Shown: positions 54,825 through 64,000, counted from the first letter of the stretch. The stretch is DNA of 64,000 nt from Nitrobacter sp. 62-23 (GCF_001897285.1 NZ_MKSM01000100.1:1-64000), one strand, 5' to 3'. The notes: a model not told the origin generated them from the letters alone. Numbers and translations: made by a program.

Positions 54825-56292
54825 TGCCTGCCCTCTCCATTCGTGGTTCCCAGCCTCCGCCCAGGGCCTGATAAAGGCTCACGATGGCCAGCAGTCGCGC
54901 AAGCTGCGCCTGCGACAATGCATCCTCCGCCTGGAACAGCGTCAACTGCGTGTTCAGCACCGTGACGATATCGGCGGTGCCGGCCCGAAGCTGCTGTTCG
55001 GACAGTTCGAACGCTCTGCGCGAGGCGGCCAGAACCTCTCGCTGAAGGCGCAGCTTCTCCGTGGTCTGGCGGATCGCGATCAATGCGTTATCGACGTCGG
55101 CGAACGCCGAAACCACCGTCTTGCGATACGTCTGCAGCAGTTCGTCCTGCTTCGCCCTTGTGTATTCGAAATTACCGAGAATCCGGCCCCCGTCGAAGAT
55201 CGGCTGCGTCAGTCCGCCGGCCAGACTGAAGAAAGCCGCATGGGGCTGAAACAGCGCGACAAGGGCCGAACTCTGATAACCACCCTGCCCCGTCAACTGA
55301 ATGGTCGGAAAAAACTGCGCCCGCGCGCTACCCACATTGGCGGTTGCCGATGCGAGTTGAGCCTCCTGGCGGCGAATGTCGGGACGCTGCGTCAACAATT
55401 CCGACGGCAGTCCCGGAGTGACCCGCGGTACAGCGATCCGGTTGAGGGAACCGCCCTTGACCTTCACGCTTTCCGGCGGGCGGGCCACCAGCGTCGCAAG
55501 GGCGTTGATGTTCTGTCCCAGGGTCTCGCGAAGCGGCGGAACGGCGGCGCGCTGGTTCGCCAGCACGCTTTCCTGTTGCGCGACGTCGAGATCGCTTCCG
55601 GTGCCGGCATTCAACCGCTGCTTGATCGCATCGAGGACTCGCGCGGCGCTGGCGATGTTGCGTTCGGCGGTGCGAATGCGGTCCTGCGAAGCAAGAACCT
55701 GAAAATAGGCATTCGCGACGCTGGTGAGCGTCGTCAGCGCAACCACGTCGCGATCAAACCGGTTCGCATTCGCGGTTTCCTCCGCGGCCAGAGTGGCATT
55801 GCGGTTTTTGCCCCAGAAATCGACCTCATAGCTGGCGGCGCTCAGCGTGGACGAATAGTTCACCACCTCCCGGCCACCGATGCTGAGGCCGCTGGAACTC
55901 GATCCCGATGTGCGGGAATAGGTTTCCTGAGCGCCGATGCTGACGCTCGGAAGCAGCGCTGCTCCCGCGATCCGGGCTTGCTGGTCGGCCTGAATGATGC
56001 GCGCCGTCGCCGCGGCAATATCCAGGTTGACGGTCTGGGCTTCCTCCATCAGGTCGGTCAGTTCGGAAGAGCGAAAACCGCGCCACCAGTCGAGAGTGGG
56101 CGAAGCATCGGCCGTGGCTGGCCGGCCGGCGTTGTATGTGGCCGGAATGTCCAGCGCCGGATCGGGAAGATCCCCGGTCAGGATGCAGCCGGCCGAGGTT
56201 GCAATCGCCGCCAACCCCGCAAGGAGCATGACGGGACGCCAAATCCAGCTCGCAGCCGATTGGGGATCGATCAAGACCTTCGAGCCACTCAC
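54814..56292 (-). CDS. Outer-membrane efflux lipoprotein, NodT/OprM family
   Basis: 492 residues from GTG 56292; an upstream codon at 56421 is less likely. The lipobox-like IATSAGC gives a lipidated Cys36 after a hydrophobic stretch. Two TolC-type repeats follow: LDWWRGFRSSELTDLMEEA near 65 and the matching C-terminal half with RPDIRRQEAQLASATANVG. QPIFDGGRI near 375 is a family landmark. It forms the trimeric exit duct for the downstream adaptor and pumps. This is the first gene of the operon, and no regulator gene adjoins it. Confidence 0.9.
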   Translation of the reverse strand: MSGSKVLIDPQSAASWIWRPVMLLAGLAAIATSAGCILTGDLPDPALDIPATYNAGRPATADASPTLDWWRGFRSSELTDLMEEAQTVNLDIAAATARIIQADQQARIAGAALLPSVSIGAQETYSRTSGSSSSGLSIGGREVVNYSSTLSAASYEVDFWGKNRNATLAAEETANANRFDRDVVALTTLTSVANAYFQVLASQDRIRTAERNIASAARVLDAIKQRLNAGTGSDLDVAQQESVLANQRAAVPPLRETLGQNINALATLVARPPESVKVKGGSLNRIAVPRVTPGLPSELLTQRPDIRRQEAQLASATANVGSARAQFFPTIQLTGQGGYQSSALVALFQPHAAFFSLAGGLTQPIFDGGRILGNFEYTRAKQDELLQTYRKTVVSAFADVDNALIAIRQTTEKLRLQREVLAASRRAFELSEQQLRAGTADIVTVLNTQLTLFQAEDALSQAQLARLLAIVSLYQALGGGWEPRMERAGNAL

Positions 56293-56847
56293 GCCGACCC
56301 CCAAAAGGGAGCCAGAAGCGACGACCAGGTATTCATACGAGGGCGGAGCACCCACGTACCAACCTTTTTCGATAAAAAAAACGACCCAGCCACCGGTAGT
56401 CACGCTTTCTTTTGGAACCATCCTATTCTAGCGGGCCGATGAGTGGACGGACAGTCCCGCCCGGCCAAGAACATTAGATACGTTCCAGCGCCTTCACGAG
56501 ACGGCAGATGACCTGTTTCATCAAAAAACCCTGTTTTGAAAGGCTTTCTGGATGTTCGGGTCGCGCGCTGGTCCGGCAATCTTACCAAGATTTCATGCGG
56601 CGTTCTGCTCCGGACGACCTGCCGCGCCGGATTTAGTCGCCACAAAGCGGGCGAATCGAAGCGCGCGTGTATTGCGCCGGGCAGTTCGTGGAAGGCGTAG
56701 GCGGCGCCTTGACGGTTCTTCCCGACAAGGCGGACCGCGCCGCACATCCCCGTCGTGCGATCGGCCGCCTTCGTTCCCTTGTACCGCCCTCGGCTCTCAA
56801 CTAGGGTTGCCGTATTCCTCCAACGGACTGACAAGATTAAGAATCTC
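56293..56847. other. Divergent gap between efflux operon and cysK
   Basis: 555 bases without a supported gene. A minus-strand 15-codon fragment (MKQVICRLVKALERI, about 56519 to 56472) lies where a TetR-type repressor gene might have been, but this is too short to identify. A short inverted motif, GGAC-T-GTCC, lies near 56440 and could be an operator. The cysK side holds its promoter. Confidence 0.35.
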
Positions 56848-57888
56848 ATGAGAATCAAGAACGACGTCGTCGAAGCGATCGGCAATACGCCGCTTATCAA
56901 GTTGAAGCACGCATCGGAAACGACGGGATGCACCATCCTCGGCAAGGCCGAGTTCATGAACCCGGGCCAGTCGGTCAAGGATCGCGCCGGCAAACAGATG
57001 ATCCTGGAAGCCGAAAAGCGGGGCGATCTCAAGCCCGGCGGCCTCGTGGTCGAGGGCACTGCCGGTAATACCGGCATCGGCCTCGCCGTGGTCGCCAGCG
57101 CGCGCGGCTATCGCACCATGATCGTGATCCCGGAGACGCAGAGCCGGGAAAAGAAGGACATGCTGCGGCTGTGCGGAGCCGAACTGGTCGAGGTCCCGGC
57201 GCTCCCTTACAGCAATCCGAACAATTACCAGCACATCGCAAAGCGGCTCGCGGACGACCTGCGCAAGTCCGAGCCCAACGGGGTGCTGTTTGCCGACCAA
57301 TGGAATAACCTCGACAATCCCAAGGCTCACTACGTTTCGACGGGCCCCGAAATCTGGGAGCAGACTGGCGGCAAGGTCGATGGCTTCATCTGTTCAATCG
57401 GAACCGGCGGCACGCTGGCCGGGACCGGTGCTTTCCTGCGGGAGAAAAAGAACGACATCGTCATCGGCGTCGCTGACCCCCGCGGGGCCGCCATGTATGA
57501 ACTGTTCAAGAACGGCGTGGCCAAGGCAACTCCGGGCGGATCGATCACCGAGGGAATCGGGCTTGGACGGGTGACGCCGGTGATCGCCAATGCCAAGGTC
57601 GACGAGGCTTACCTCATTCCCGACGAGGAAGCGGTGCCGGTGATCTACGATCTGCTTGAACACGAGGGGCTCTGCCTCGGCGGCTCGACCGGCATCAATG
57701 TCGCCGGCGCAATTCGTCTCGCCCGCCAGTTGGGTCCCGGCCACACGATCGTGACGATGCTGTGCGACTCCGGCAACCGCTATCAGTCCAAGCTGTTCAA
57801 TCCCGATTTCATGCGCTCCAAGAATCTTCCCGTGCCGCAATGGCTCGAGAAACGAACCACGGTGAAGATTCCCCTCGCGCCGGCTTAG
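56848..57888 (+). CDS. cysK: Cysteine synthase A (O-acetylserine sulfhydrylase)
   Basis: PLP enzyme that makes cysteine from O-acetylserine and sulfide. It has 346 residues from ATG 56848. The PLP lysine is in NPGQSVKDRAGKQM (about 32-45). The substrate loop EGTAGNTGIGLA lies near 70, where TSGNTG is usual. The phosphate-binding glycine loop CSIGTGGTLAGTGAF lies near 182. The C-terminus carries GLCLGGSTGINVAGA. It is somewhat longer than E. coli CysK, as in other alphaproteobacteria. It stands alone, divergent from the efflux operon. Confidence 0.95.
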   Translation: MRIKNDVVEAIGNTPLIKLKHASETTGCTILGKAEFMNPGQSVKDRAGKQMILEAEKRGDLKPGGLVVEGTAGNTGIGLAVVASARGYRTMIVIPETQSREKKDMLRLCGAELVEVPALPYSNPNNYQHIAKRLADDLRKSEPNGVLFADQWNNLDNPKAHYVSTGPEIWEQTGGKVDGFICSIGTGGTLAGTGAFLREKKNDIVIGVADPRGAAMYELFKNGVAKATPGGSITEGIGLGRVTPVIANAKVDEAYLIPDEEAVPVIYDLLEHEGLCLGGSTGINVAGAIRLARQLGPGHTIVTMLCDSGNRYQSKLFNPDFMRSKNLPVPQWLEKRTTVKIPLAPA

Positions 57889-57922
57889 AGCAAGTTTCGC
57901 GTGCGTGTCCTGTCAGCAGACT

Positions 57923-57988
57923 TAGAGCGTTTTCGAGCGAAGTGGGTACCGGTTCGCGTGAAGAAAACGCGTCAAATCAGGAGCCTAG
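57923..57988. repeat. Palindromic repeat, family A (copy A3)
   Basis: AGAGCGTTTTCGAGCGAAG, then GGTACCGGTTCGCGTGAAG and AAAACGCGTCAAATCA, ending GGAGCCTAG. The core GCGTTTTC / GAAAACGC is inverted around the centre. It joins the next palindrome at a shared CTAG. Confidence 0.85.
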
Positions 57989-58027
57989 TGTCTTTCACTG
58001 TTTCCATGAAACGGTGAAAGACACTAG
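57985..58027. repeat. CTAG-bounded near-perfect 43-base palindrome, family E
   Basis: CTAGTGTCTTTCAC, then GTTTC-CAT-GAAAC, then GTGAAAGACACTAG: 19 of 20 base pairs match around a 3-base loop. Both ends are CTAG. It could fold as a terminator for the convergent cysK and aapP, or be a miniature repeat element. Confidence 0.85.
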
Positions 58028-58106
58028 CCGTCCGAGGAACGGCATCGCAGCCGTTTGCCTATGAACCAAGGTCGAAGCGTGAACGCTCTTCAGAGAGCCG
58101 TCTTTC

Positions 58107-58850
58107 TCAACGCAGGATCTGGCTGAGAAAAAGCTGCGTTCGCGGATGTTTCGGATTAGCGAAAAAATTCGCTGGCGTGTCGGATTCGATGATCTGTCCC
58201 TCATCCATGAACACGATCCGGTTCGCCACCTCCCTGGCGAAGCCCATTTCGTGCGTGACCACGAGCATGGTCATGCCTTCCTTGGCTAGATCGACCATCG
58301 TGTCGAGCACTTCCTTGACCATCTCGGGGTCAAGCGCCGAGGTCGGCTCGTCGAACAGCATGACCTTCGGATTCATCGTGAGCGCGCGCGCAATCGCCAC
58401 GCGCTGTTGTTGGCCTCCCGACATCTGGCCGGGATACTTGTTGGCCTGATGCGGGATTTTGACGCGCTCAAGAAATTTCATCGCCGCTGCCTCGGCGTCT
58501 TTCTTCGGGATATTGCGGACCCAGATCGGAGCGAGCGTACAGTTTTCAAGCACCGTCAGATGTGGAAACAGATTGAAGTTCTGGAAAACCATTCCGACCT
58601 CGCGCCGAACTTCATCGACGTGCCGCAGATTGGGTCCCAGTTCGATTCCATCGACGATGATCCGGCCTTCCTGAAATTCCTCAAGCGCGTTGATGCAACG
58701 GATCAGCGTCGATTTTCCCGAACCTGACGGACCGCAGATCACGATACGCTCGCCGCGCGCCACGTCGAGGCCGATGTCCCGCAGCACATGGAAGCTGCCG
58801 AACCACTTATTGAGACCTGCGATGGAAACGATGGCATTTGCGTCCGTCAT
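58107..58850 (-). CDS. aapP: General L-amino acid ABC transporter, ATP-binding protein
   Basis: 247 residues from ATG 58850. Walker A is [19 protein letters not shown], near 38. The signature is [19 protein letters not shown] near 135. Walker B is [16 protein letters not shown] near 158, with the switch His in [15 protein letters not shown]. Closely follows the polar amino acid subfamily (AapP/GlnQ). It powers uptake by AapQ and AapM and is the last gene of aapJQMP. The start is 16 bases after the aapM stop. Confidence 0.95.
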   Translation of the reverse strand: MTDANAIVSIAGLNKWFGSFHVLRDIGLDVARGERIVICGPSGSGKSTLIRCINALEEFQEGRIIVDGIELGPNLRHVDEVRREVGMVFQNFNLFPHLTVLENCTLAPIWVRNIPKKDAEAAAMKFLERVKIPHQANKYPGQMSGGQQQRVAIARALTMNPKVMLFDEPTSALDPEMVKEVLDTMVDLAKEGMTMLVVTHEMGFAREVANRIVFMDEGQIIESDTPANFFANPKHPRTQLFLSQILR

Positions 58851-58865
58851 GTCCCGTTCCAAACT

Positions 58866-60386
58866 TCAGATTCGCCTATCCGGATTCAGCCGATGTTCGA
58901 CGAACAGCGAATATCGAGACATGCCGAAACAGAACACGAAGTAGATGATGCCTGTGAAGGCAAACCCGGTGAACAGCGTGGTTGGAGTCGCCCATGTCGG
59001 ATCCGCGAACGTGGCCCGCAAGCTCCCAAGCAGATCGAACAGCGCGACGATCGAGACGAGCGAGGTATCCTTGAACAAGGCGATAAAGCTGTTCACCAGT
59101 CCTGGAATGACATGCCGCAACGCCTGCGGCATCACGATCAGTCCCGTCGTCTTCCAGTACGACAGGCCAAGCGCGCTGGCGGCTTCCGCCTGCCCCCGCG
59201 GAATCGCGGCCAGGCCGCCGCGAATAACCTCGGCGTTATAGGCGCCGGCAAACAGCGCGATTCCGATCAGAACCCGGACCAGGCCATCGACGGTGAAGTT
59301 TCCGGGAAGAAAAAGCGGAAGCATGTAGGTTGCGAAAAACAGTACCGTGATGAGCGGAACGCCGCGCCAGAACTCGATGAAGGCGACCGAAGAAATCCGG
59401 ATCAGCGGAATGGTGGAGCGCCGTCCCAGCGCCAGCGCGATCCCGACCGGTATCGACGATACGATGCCGGTCACCGACACCACGAGCGTCACCAGCAGAC
59501 CGCCCCAGAGACGGGTATCGACCACAGGAAGTCCGCCACGATCGAGGTGCATCACCGCCATCACCACGCCAGCGCCGAGGAACGCTATCAGGCTCGTGAG
59601 CAACGCGCGCCAGCCCGTCCGGAAGGCGCCGTTCAGAAGAAAGAGCAGCAGCGACACGATCGCGGCTGTGCATGCAAAGTCGTACCAGACCGGCTGGTCG
59701 GAATTTTGCAGCCAGTCGCGGAGCTGGATCAGCGGCCATGCCAGAAAGTTCACCGCATCGCCGATCCATGCAACGGCATCTCCCGCGAGCCGCAAAACCG
59801 AACCCGTTCCGCCCGCCTCTCCTGACGCGGCGAGTTGCCGTCCGACGCTGCCGATGCCGTCGGCGAAACTCGACAGAAAACCGACGGTCCACGTCACGCC
59901 GAATCCGCTTACGCCTCCGCCATGCAGCAGAAAAAAAGCCACGATGGGAAACGCGACGAAGAACACGCCAGCGTTGAGGCTTTTCGCGGGCAACCGCGGC
60001 ACCAGAAGCGGCAGCAGCAAAACGGTGGCCAACAGGAACGTCAGATTCACCCGCCACCGCTCAGGCTCGGGATAGAAGCCATAAATGAATTGCGTGATCT
60101 TCGCCTGGACGAACGGCCAGCACGCGCCGACCGACTGTCCCGCATCCGAAGCCAGACACGATGTTCGATCCGCGCCTTCCCAGACCGCGTCCACAAAAAG
60201 AAACCTGATCGTCGGGACGATGATGACCCACATCAGCACGATACCGACGATCGTCAGCAGCACGTTGCCCGGAGAATTGAGCAGACGGGTCCGCAGGAAG
60301 GCGAAAAAGCCTGTCGTTTTGATCGGGGTCGGCCGCTCCGGAACCAGATCGGCGCGAACGAACGACTGTGCGGGATGATCGGTCAT
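58866..60386 (-). CDS. aapM: General L-amino acid ABC transporter, permease AapM, with extended N-terminal half
   Basis: 506 residues. The permease core is C-terminal (about 290-500): LLVTLVVSVTGIVSSIPVGIA, EFWRGVPLITVLFF near 338, and the EAA loop EAASALGLSYWKTTGLIVMPQA near 400. The N-terminal part (about 30-290) has several extra hydrophobic segments and a Gly/Ala/Ser-rich loop (GRQLAASGEAGGTGSVLRLAG, near 180). From memory, Rhizobium AapM is roughly 380 residues, so this one carries about 100 extra. It overlaps aapQ by four bases (ATGA). It pairs with AapQ in the membrane. Confidence 0.92.
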   Translation of the reverse strand: MTDHPAQSFVRADLVPERPTPIKTTGFFAFLRTRLLNSPGNVLLTIVGIVLMWVIIVPTIRFLFVDAVWEGADRTSCLASDAGQSVGACWPFVQAKITQFIYGFYPEPERWRVNLTFLLATVLLLPLLVPRLPAKSLNAGVFFVAFPIVAFFLLHGGGVSGFGVTWTVGFLSSFADGIGSVGRQLAASGEAGGTGSVLRLAGDAVAWIGDAVNFLAWPLIQLRDWLQNSDQPVWYDFACTAAIVSLLLFLLNGAFRTGWRALLTSLIAFLGAGVVMAVMHLDRGGLPVVDTRLWGGLLVTLVVSVTGIVSSIPVGIALALGRRSTIPLIRISSVAFIEFWRGVPLITVLFFATYMLPLFLPGNFTVDGLVRVLIGIALFAGAYNAEVIRGGLAAIPRGQAEAASALGLSYWKTTGLIVMPQALRHVIPGLVNSFIALFKDTSLVSIVALFDLLGSLRATFADPTWATPTTLFTGFAFTGIIYFVFCFGMSRYSLFVEHRLNPDRRI

Positions 60387-61588
60387 CCGCCCATGCTCCT
60401 CGTAACGCGCCAGCCGTAGAAGCTCATGATCGCGCTGGTGACCAGCGAGATCAGCAGATAAACGCCCATCGTGATCGCGATGATTTCGATGGCCTGTCCG
60501 GTCTGGCTGAGCGTCGTGCCGGCGAATACCGAGAACAGGTCCGGATATCCGATGCCGACGGCCAGCGACGAATTCTTGGTGAGGTTGAGGTATTGATTGG
60601 TCAGCGGCGGCAGAATGACGCGCATGGCTTGCGGCACCACGACCAGTCGCAGCGTGGATCCGCGCGAGAGCCCGAGCGAGGCTCCCGCCTCCATCTGTCC
60701 CTTATGGACCGAGAGAATTCCGGCGCGCACGACTTCCGCGATGAACGCCGCCGTATATGTCGAAAGTGCGACCGCGAGCGCGACGAATTCCGGTGTCACG
60801 CGCGTGCCACCGGAGAAATTAAATCCCTTGAGAGCAGGCATCTCGAATGTGACGGGAATGCCGAAGACGAGTATCGTGGCCAGCGGAACGCCGATCAACA
60901 ATGCAAGAACATAGGGCCAAACCACAACGACTCGTCCGCTTTGAAAAAGCGCGCGGCGCGAATAACTGCGCAACAGCAGACAGCCGATGACGGCGGCCGC
61001 AATCGAGACCGTAAAGGCGACCAGTCCCTCATGCCCGATCGGCTTCGGAATGACGAGGCCGCGATTGTTGAGAAAGAATGCGTCGAAGATTGAAATGCTT
61101 TCCCTCGGACCCGGCAGCGCCCCCAGCACCGCAAGGTACCAGAACAGAATCTGGAACAGCAGCGGCAGGTTCCGAACCAGTTCCACATAGCCGCCGGAAA
61201 TGCGCGATATCAGCCAGTTCGGCGACAGTCGGCCGAACGCCACGACGAAGCCGATGATCGTCGCGAAGACAATGCCGACCACAGATACCAGCAGCGTATT
61301 GAGAAGGCCGACCAGAAATACGCGGGTGTAGCTGTCGGTCTCGGAATATGGAATCAGAGTCTGGCTGACGCCGAAGCCGGCGGTTTGCGACATGAATCCG
61401 AAGCCGGACGCGACGTGCTGCGCCGCGAGGTTTCCTCTCGCATTGTCGATGATCTCATAGCCGATCCAGACCAGGACGGCGACGAACAGCACTTGCAGCG
61501 CAAGCCCGCCCCAGCCAGCCTTTCCGCCGAGCGCGCGTCGCAGTTTCAGGAAGATCCGCGGCGGCGGTTTTCGAGGCTCGGCGACCAT
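60383..61588 (-). CDS. aapQ: General L-amino acid ABC transporter, permease AapQ
   Basis: 401 residues, about eight membrane helices. The typical permease segment LVGLLNTLLVSVVGIVFATII near 92 is followed by YVELVRNLPLLFQILFWYLA near 136, FSGGTRVTPEFVALAVALSTY, and the EAA loop GQMEAGASLGLSRGSTLRLVVV near 290. It starts 17 bases after the aapJ stop. It transports a broad range of L-amino acids with AapM. Confidence 0.94.
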   Translation of the reverse strand: MVAEPRKPPPRIFLKLRRALGGKAGWGGLALQVLFVAVLVWIGYEIIDNARGNLAAQHVASGFGFMSQTAGFGVSQTLIPYSETDSYTRVFLVGLLNTLLVSVVGIVFATIIGFVVAFGRLSPNWLISRISGGYVELVRNLPLLFQILFWYLAVLGALPGPRESISIFDAFFLNNRGLVIPKPIGHEGLVAFTVSIAAAVIGCLLLRSYSRRALFQSGRVVVVWPYVLALLIGVPLATILVFGIPVTFEMPALKGFNFSGGTRVTPEFVALAVALSTYTAAFIAEVVRAGILSVHKGQMEAGASLGLSRGSTLRLVVVPQAMRVILPPLTNQYLNLTKNSSLAVGIGYPDLFSVFAGTTLSQTGQAIEIIAITMGVYLLISLVTSAIMSFYGWRVTRSMGG

Positions 61589-61605
61589 CGGTTCAAGCGT
61601 TGGCG

Positions 61606-62640
61606 CTAGCGGATCGGCGGCGCGTACTGAATGCCGCCCTGGTTCCAGAGCTTGTTGAGCCCCCGCGCGATTCCAAGCGGCGAGCCGGCGCCGACATTAC
61701 GATCGAACGACTCGCCGTAATTGCCGACGGCCGTGACGATGCGCGTCACCCAGTCCTTCGTGAGGCCGAGCTGTTCGCCGAAATTGCCATCAGTCCCGAA
61801 GACGCGCTTCAGTTCCGGCCGGTCCGATTTCGCCATCTCGTTGACGTTCTTCTGCGTGATACCGAGTTCTTCGGCGTTGATCATTGCAAACAGCGTCCAT
61901 TTGACGAGATCGAACCACTGATCATCGCCGTGACGGACCATCGGACCGAGCGGCTCCTTTGATATCACTTCCGGCAGGACCGCATGATCGGCGGGAACGG
62001 AAAGTTTCAGCCGCTCGGCATAGAGCTGCGAAATATCCGATGTAAACACATCGCAGCGGCCTGATTCATAAGCCTTGACGGTCTCATCGGCGGTGCTGAA
62101 AGCGATGACCTCGTACTTCATCTTGTTGCTCTTGAAGTAGTCGGCAAGATTCTGTTCATTCGTGGTGCCGGTCTGGACGCAGACGGACGCGCTGTTCAAT
62201 TCCAGCGCCGAATTGACCTTGAGGGATTTCCTGACCAGAAATCCCTGTCCGTCATAATAGGTCACGCCGGTGAAATTTCCGCCGAGCGAAGTGTCGCGCG
62301 AGAGCGTCCACGTCGTATTGCGCGACAGCACATCTATCTCGCCGGATTGCAGGGCGATAAACCGGTCCTTGGCGGACAGCGGGACAAACTTGACCTTGCT
62401 CGGGTCGTTGAATATGGCGGCCGCGATGGCGCGGCAGACGTCCACGTCCAGCCCTGTCCAGTTGCCCTTGTCGTCGGGCGCCGAGAATCCGGGCAATCCC
62501 TGGCTGACGCCGCAGGACAGCATGCCTCGCGCCTTGACTGACTCCAGCGTAGTTTGCGGCTTCGCGGACTCCTGCGCAAATGCCGGCTGCAACGAAAGGC
62601 CGGCGGCGAAAGCGAAAATGACGGCAAGTACGCATTTCAT
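61606..62640 (-). CDS. aapJ: General L-amino acid ABC transporter, periplasmic binding protein
   Basis: 344 residues from ATG 62640. A Sec signal peptide ends AQPAFA-type (SLQPAFA-QE, near 22). The family-3 solute-binding fold contains GVSQGLPGFSAPDDKGNWTG near 44, DVDVCRAIAAAIF, VLSRNTTWTLSRD near 105 and a late SKEPLGPMVRHGDDQWFDLV near 229. The two cysteines (C in LSCGVSQ and DVCRAI) may form a disulfide. It is the first gene of the operon; in Rhizobium the aap genes respond to nitrogen status, but no site was identified here. Confidence 0.95.
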   Translation of the reverse strand: MKCVLAVIFAFAAGLSLQPAFAQESAKPQTTLESVKARGMLSCGVSQGLPGFSAPDDKGNWTGLDVDVCRAIAAAIFNDPSKVKFVPLSAKDRFIALQSGEIDVLSRNTTWTLSRDTSLGGNFTGVTYYDGQGFLVRKSLKVNSALELNSASVCVQTGTTNEQNLADYFKSNKMKYEVIAFSTADETVKAYESGRCDVFTSDISQLYAERLKLSVPADHAVLPEVISKEPLGPMVRHGDDQWFDLVKWTLFAMINAEELGITQKNVNEMAKSDRPELKRVFGTDGNFGEQLGLTKDWVTRIVTAVGNYGESFDRNVGAGSPLGIARGLNKLWNQGGIQYAPPIR

Positions 62641-62940
62641 GGCAATGCCTTTCAAGAACGTCAATGGATTGTCAATTTGTCGCTGTTCAGGCGCCCGGTC
62701 GATCAGCCGAGAGCGGGAACGGGTCGAAAACGCGGCAGGCCTCTCAACAACCGGTCAGCAGCGGGGTTCGAAACACCGGGCGGGTCGAATGTCAAATTCA
62801 CTCCGCTGACGGGCAGGGTCAAGGGGTTGACGAGGGTCTTCCCCTTCCTGTTACTAACGCAATCACTCCGGAAACACGATTCAACAAGTTGAGGCAGGCT
62901 GCGGCAGCGGCAAAACGCCTCCTTTGCAGCGGCAGGCAGA
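62641..62940. other. Divergent gap between aapJ and metC
   Basis: 300 bases with no supported gene. Part of a family B arm (TCGAATGTCAAATTCACTCC, about 62786-62805) is present without a clear partner. No SAM riboswitch was recognised upstream of the metC-like gene. Confidence 0.4.
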
Positions 62941-64000
62941 TGACTCTTTCAAAGGGCGACGAATCCTCGGATTCGCTTCGAGCGGAAACCAGACTGGTCG
63001 TTTCGGGTCGAGACACCGAGGCCCAGAAAGGGTTCGTCAATCCCCCGGTCGTTCGCGGCTCGACCGTGCTCTATCCGACCGCGGATGATCTGCATGCCCA
63101 TCGCGGAGAATTCCACTACGGACGGCACGGCACTCCGACCACCCGCGCCTTGCAGGATGCTTTGGCGGCGCTGGAAGGCCCGCAGTGTGCAGGGGTCGGC
63201 CTCGTTCCATCGGGCGTGTCCGCGATCACCACTGCGCTGCTGTCGATTCTGAAGACCGGCGACCACATTCTCGTCTGCGACAACGTCTATCGTCCCACGC
63301 GGAATTTCTGCGACGGGATCCTGGCGCGCTATGGAGTTGAAACCACATATTTCGATCCGCTGGTCGGCTCAGACATCGCCGCACTGTTCCGGCCCGATAC
63401 CCGCGCCGTCATGGTCGAGGCTCCCGGCTCCCAGTCCATGGAAATGCCGGACGTCCCGGCGATCGCCGCGGCCGCGCATGCGCGAGGAGCGCTCGTGGTC
63501 GACGACAACACATGGGCAACCCCGCTGTTCCGCCGCGCGCTCGAGCAAGGCGTGGACATCAGCATTCAGGCCGCGACCAAATACATCGGCGGGCACTCCG
63601 ACATCATGTTCGGAACCATATCCGCCAACGCCAAGGCCTGGCCCGCGATCTCCGAAGGCATTCGCCTGCTTGGCGTCTGCGCCGGACCCGACGATGTGTT
63701 TCTGGCGTTGCGGGGATTGCGCACCCTTGCCGTCAGGCTGCGGCATCACCAGCAAGCCGCGCTCGACGTCGCGCAGTGGCTCGCGAAACGGCCCGAAGTC
63801 GCAAGAATCCTGCATCCTGCGTTGCCCGGCGATCCCGGACACGCGATCTGGAAGCGCGATTTCACCGGCGCGCCCGGACTGTTCAGCATCGTCCTCAAGC
63901 CCGCGCCACAACAGGCCGTCGATGCGCTGCTCGATACGGTGAAGCTGTTTGGCATGGGCTACTCCTGGGGTGGCTACGAGAGCCTCATCATTCCGTTCGA
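62941..64000 (+). CDS. metC: Cystathionine beta-lyase (Cys/Met metabolism PLP enzyme), cut by the window end
   Basis: 353 complete codons from ATG 62941; the 3' end is beyond the window, with roughly 40-50 residues missing by family length. Cleaves cystathionine to homocysteine, pyruvate and ammonia in methionine synthesis. The gamma-family landmarks are present: FHYGRHGTPTTRALQDALAA (about 58-77), VPSGVSAITTALL near 89, VVDDNTWATPLF near 186, and the PLP lysine Lys214 in IQAATKYIGGHSDIMFG. YSWGGYESLIIPF at the window end is typical of MetC. Divergent from aapJ. Confidence 0.92.

Noticed and set aside
56400-57077. 225-codon minus-strand frame between the efflux operon and cysK
   Set aside because: It overlaps the start of cysK in antisense, and its sequence has no recognisable domain or ribosome site.
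62641-62940. SAM-II type riboswitch before metC
   Set aside because: The gap lacks the conserved core and pseudoknot pattern expected; only a repeat-arm fragment was seen.

Overview
The window is 64 kb of GC-rich, gene-dense alphaproteobacterial chromosome. Gene content and order point to the Nitrobacter / Rhodopseudomonas / Bradyrhizobium group: phosphatidylcholine synthase, an Aap-type amino-acid ABC transporter, a complex I NDUFS4-like subunit, IalB, DUF6481, and the run mfd-sdhE-recG-DUF502-glmS. Several classes of short palindromic intergenic repeats of the kind seen throughout these genomes are also present. The genus assignment is inference from content; no rRNA is present.

Layout. 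0.2-9.4 kb: aspS, rnd, a stand-alone Rieske gene, the ppk-ppx polyphosphate pair with a candidate Pho box, hda and pgsA. 9.6-13.4 kb: purM-purN, a cold-shock protein, a TerC-type membrane protein and ndk. 13.6-18.3 kb: a DUF6481 protein, the two subunits of a methylcrotonyl-CoA-type carboxylase, and a complex I accessory subunit. 18.6-22.9 kb is an accessory-looking stretch of palindromic repeats and small lineage-specific genes: a short HTH protein, a six-cysteine secreted protein, a 42-residue membrane peptide and a DUF2147 protein. 22.9-28.2 kb: a cupin, the 5-oxoprolinase set pxpB-pxpC-pxpA, a 50-residue membrane peptide, a quinone oxidoreductase and a second TerC protein overlapping pcs. 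29-31.8 kb: a UbiH-type hydroxylase, hspQ and ialB. 32-36.7 kb: three co-directional genes, a YejA-like solute-binding protein, a degenerate adenylate-forming enzyme and a degenerate PleD-like protein. 36.7-45.5 kb: mfd-sdhE, recG, a DUF502 protein and glmS. 46.2 kb: tRNA-Cys, then a DTW-domain tRNA-modifying enzyme. 47.2-56.3 kb: a four-gene tripartite efflux operon with two RND pumps. 56.8-64 kb: cysK, the aapJQMP transporter operon and a metC-like gene cut by the window end.

Most of this is core metabolism. The least explained parts are the SBP / pseudo-ANL / pseudo-PleD cluster, which has lost signature motifs of two enzyme families while keeping full-length reading frames; the small-gene stretch at 18.6-22.9 kb; and the palindromic repeats, some of which are bounded by CTAG and supply or abut the stop codons of neighbouring genes. 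No CRISPR array, prophage, complete insertion sequence or known defence system was seen.
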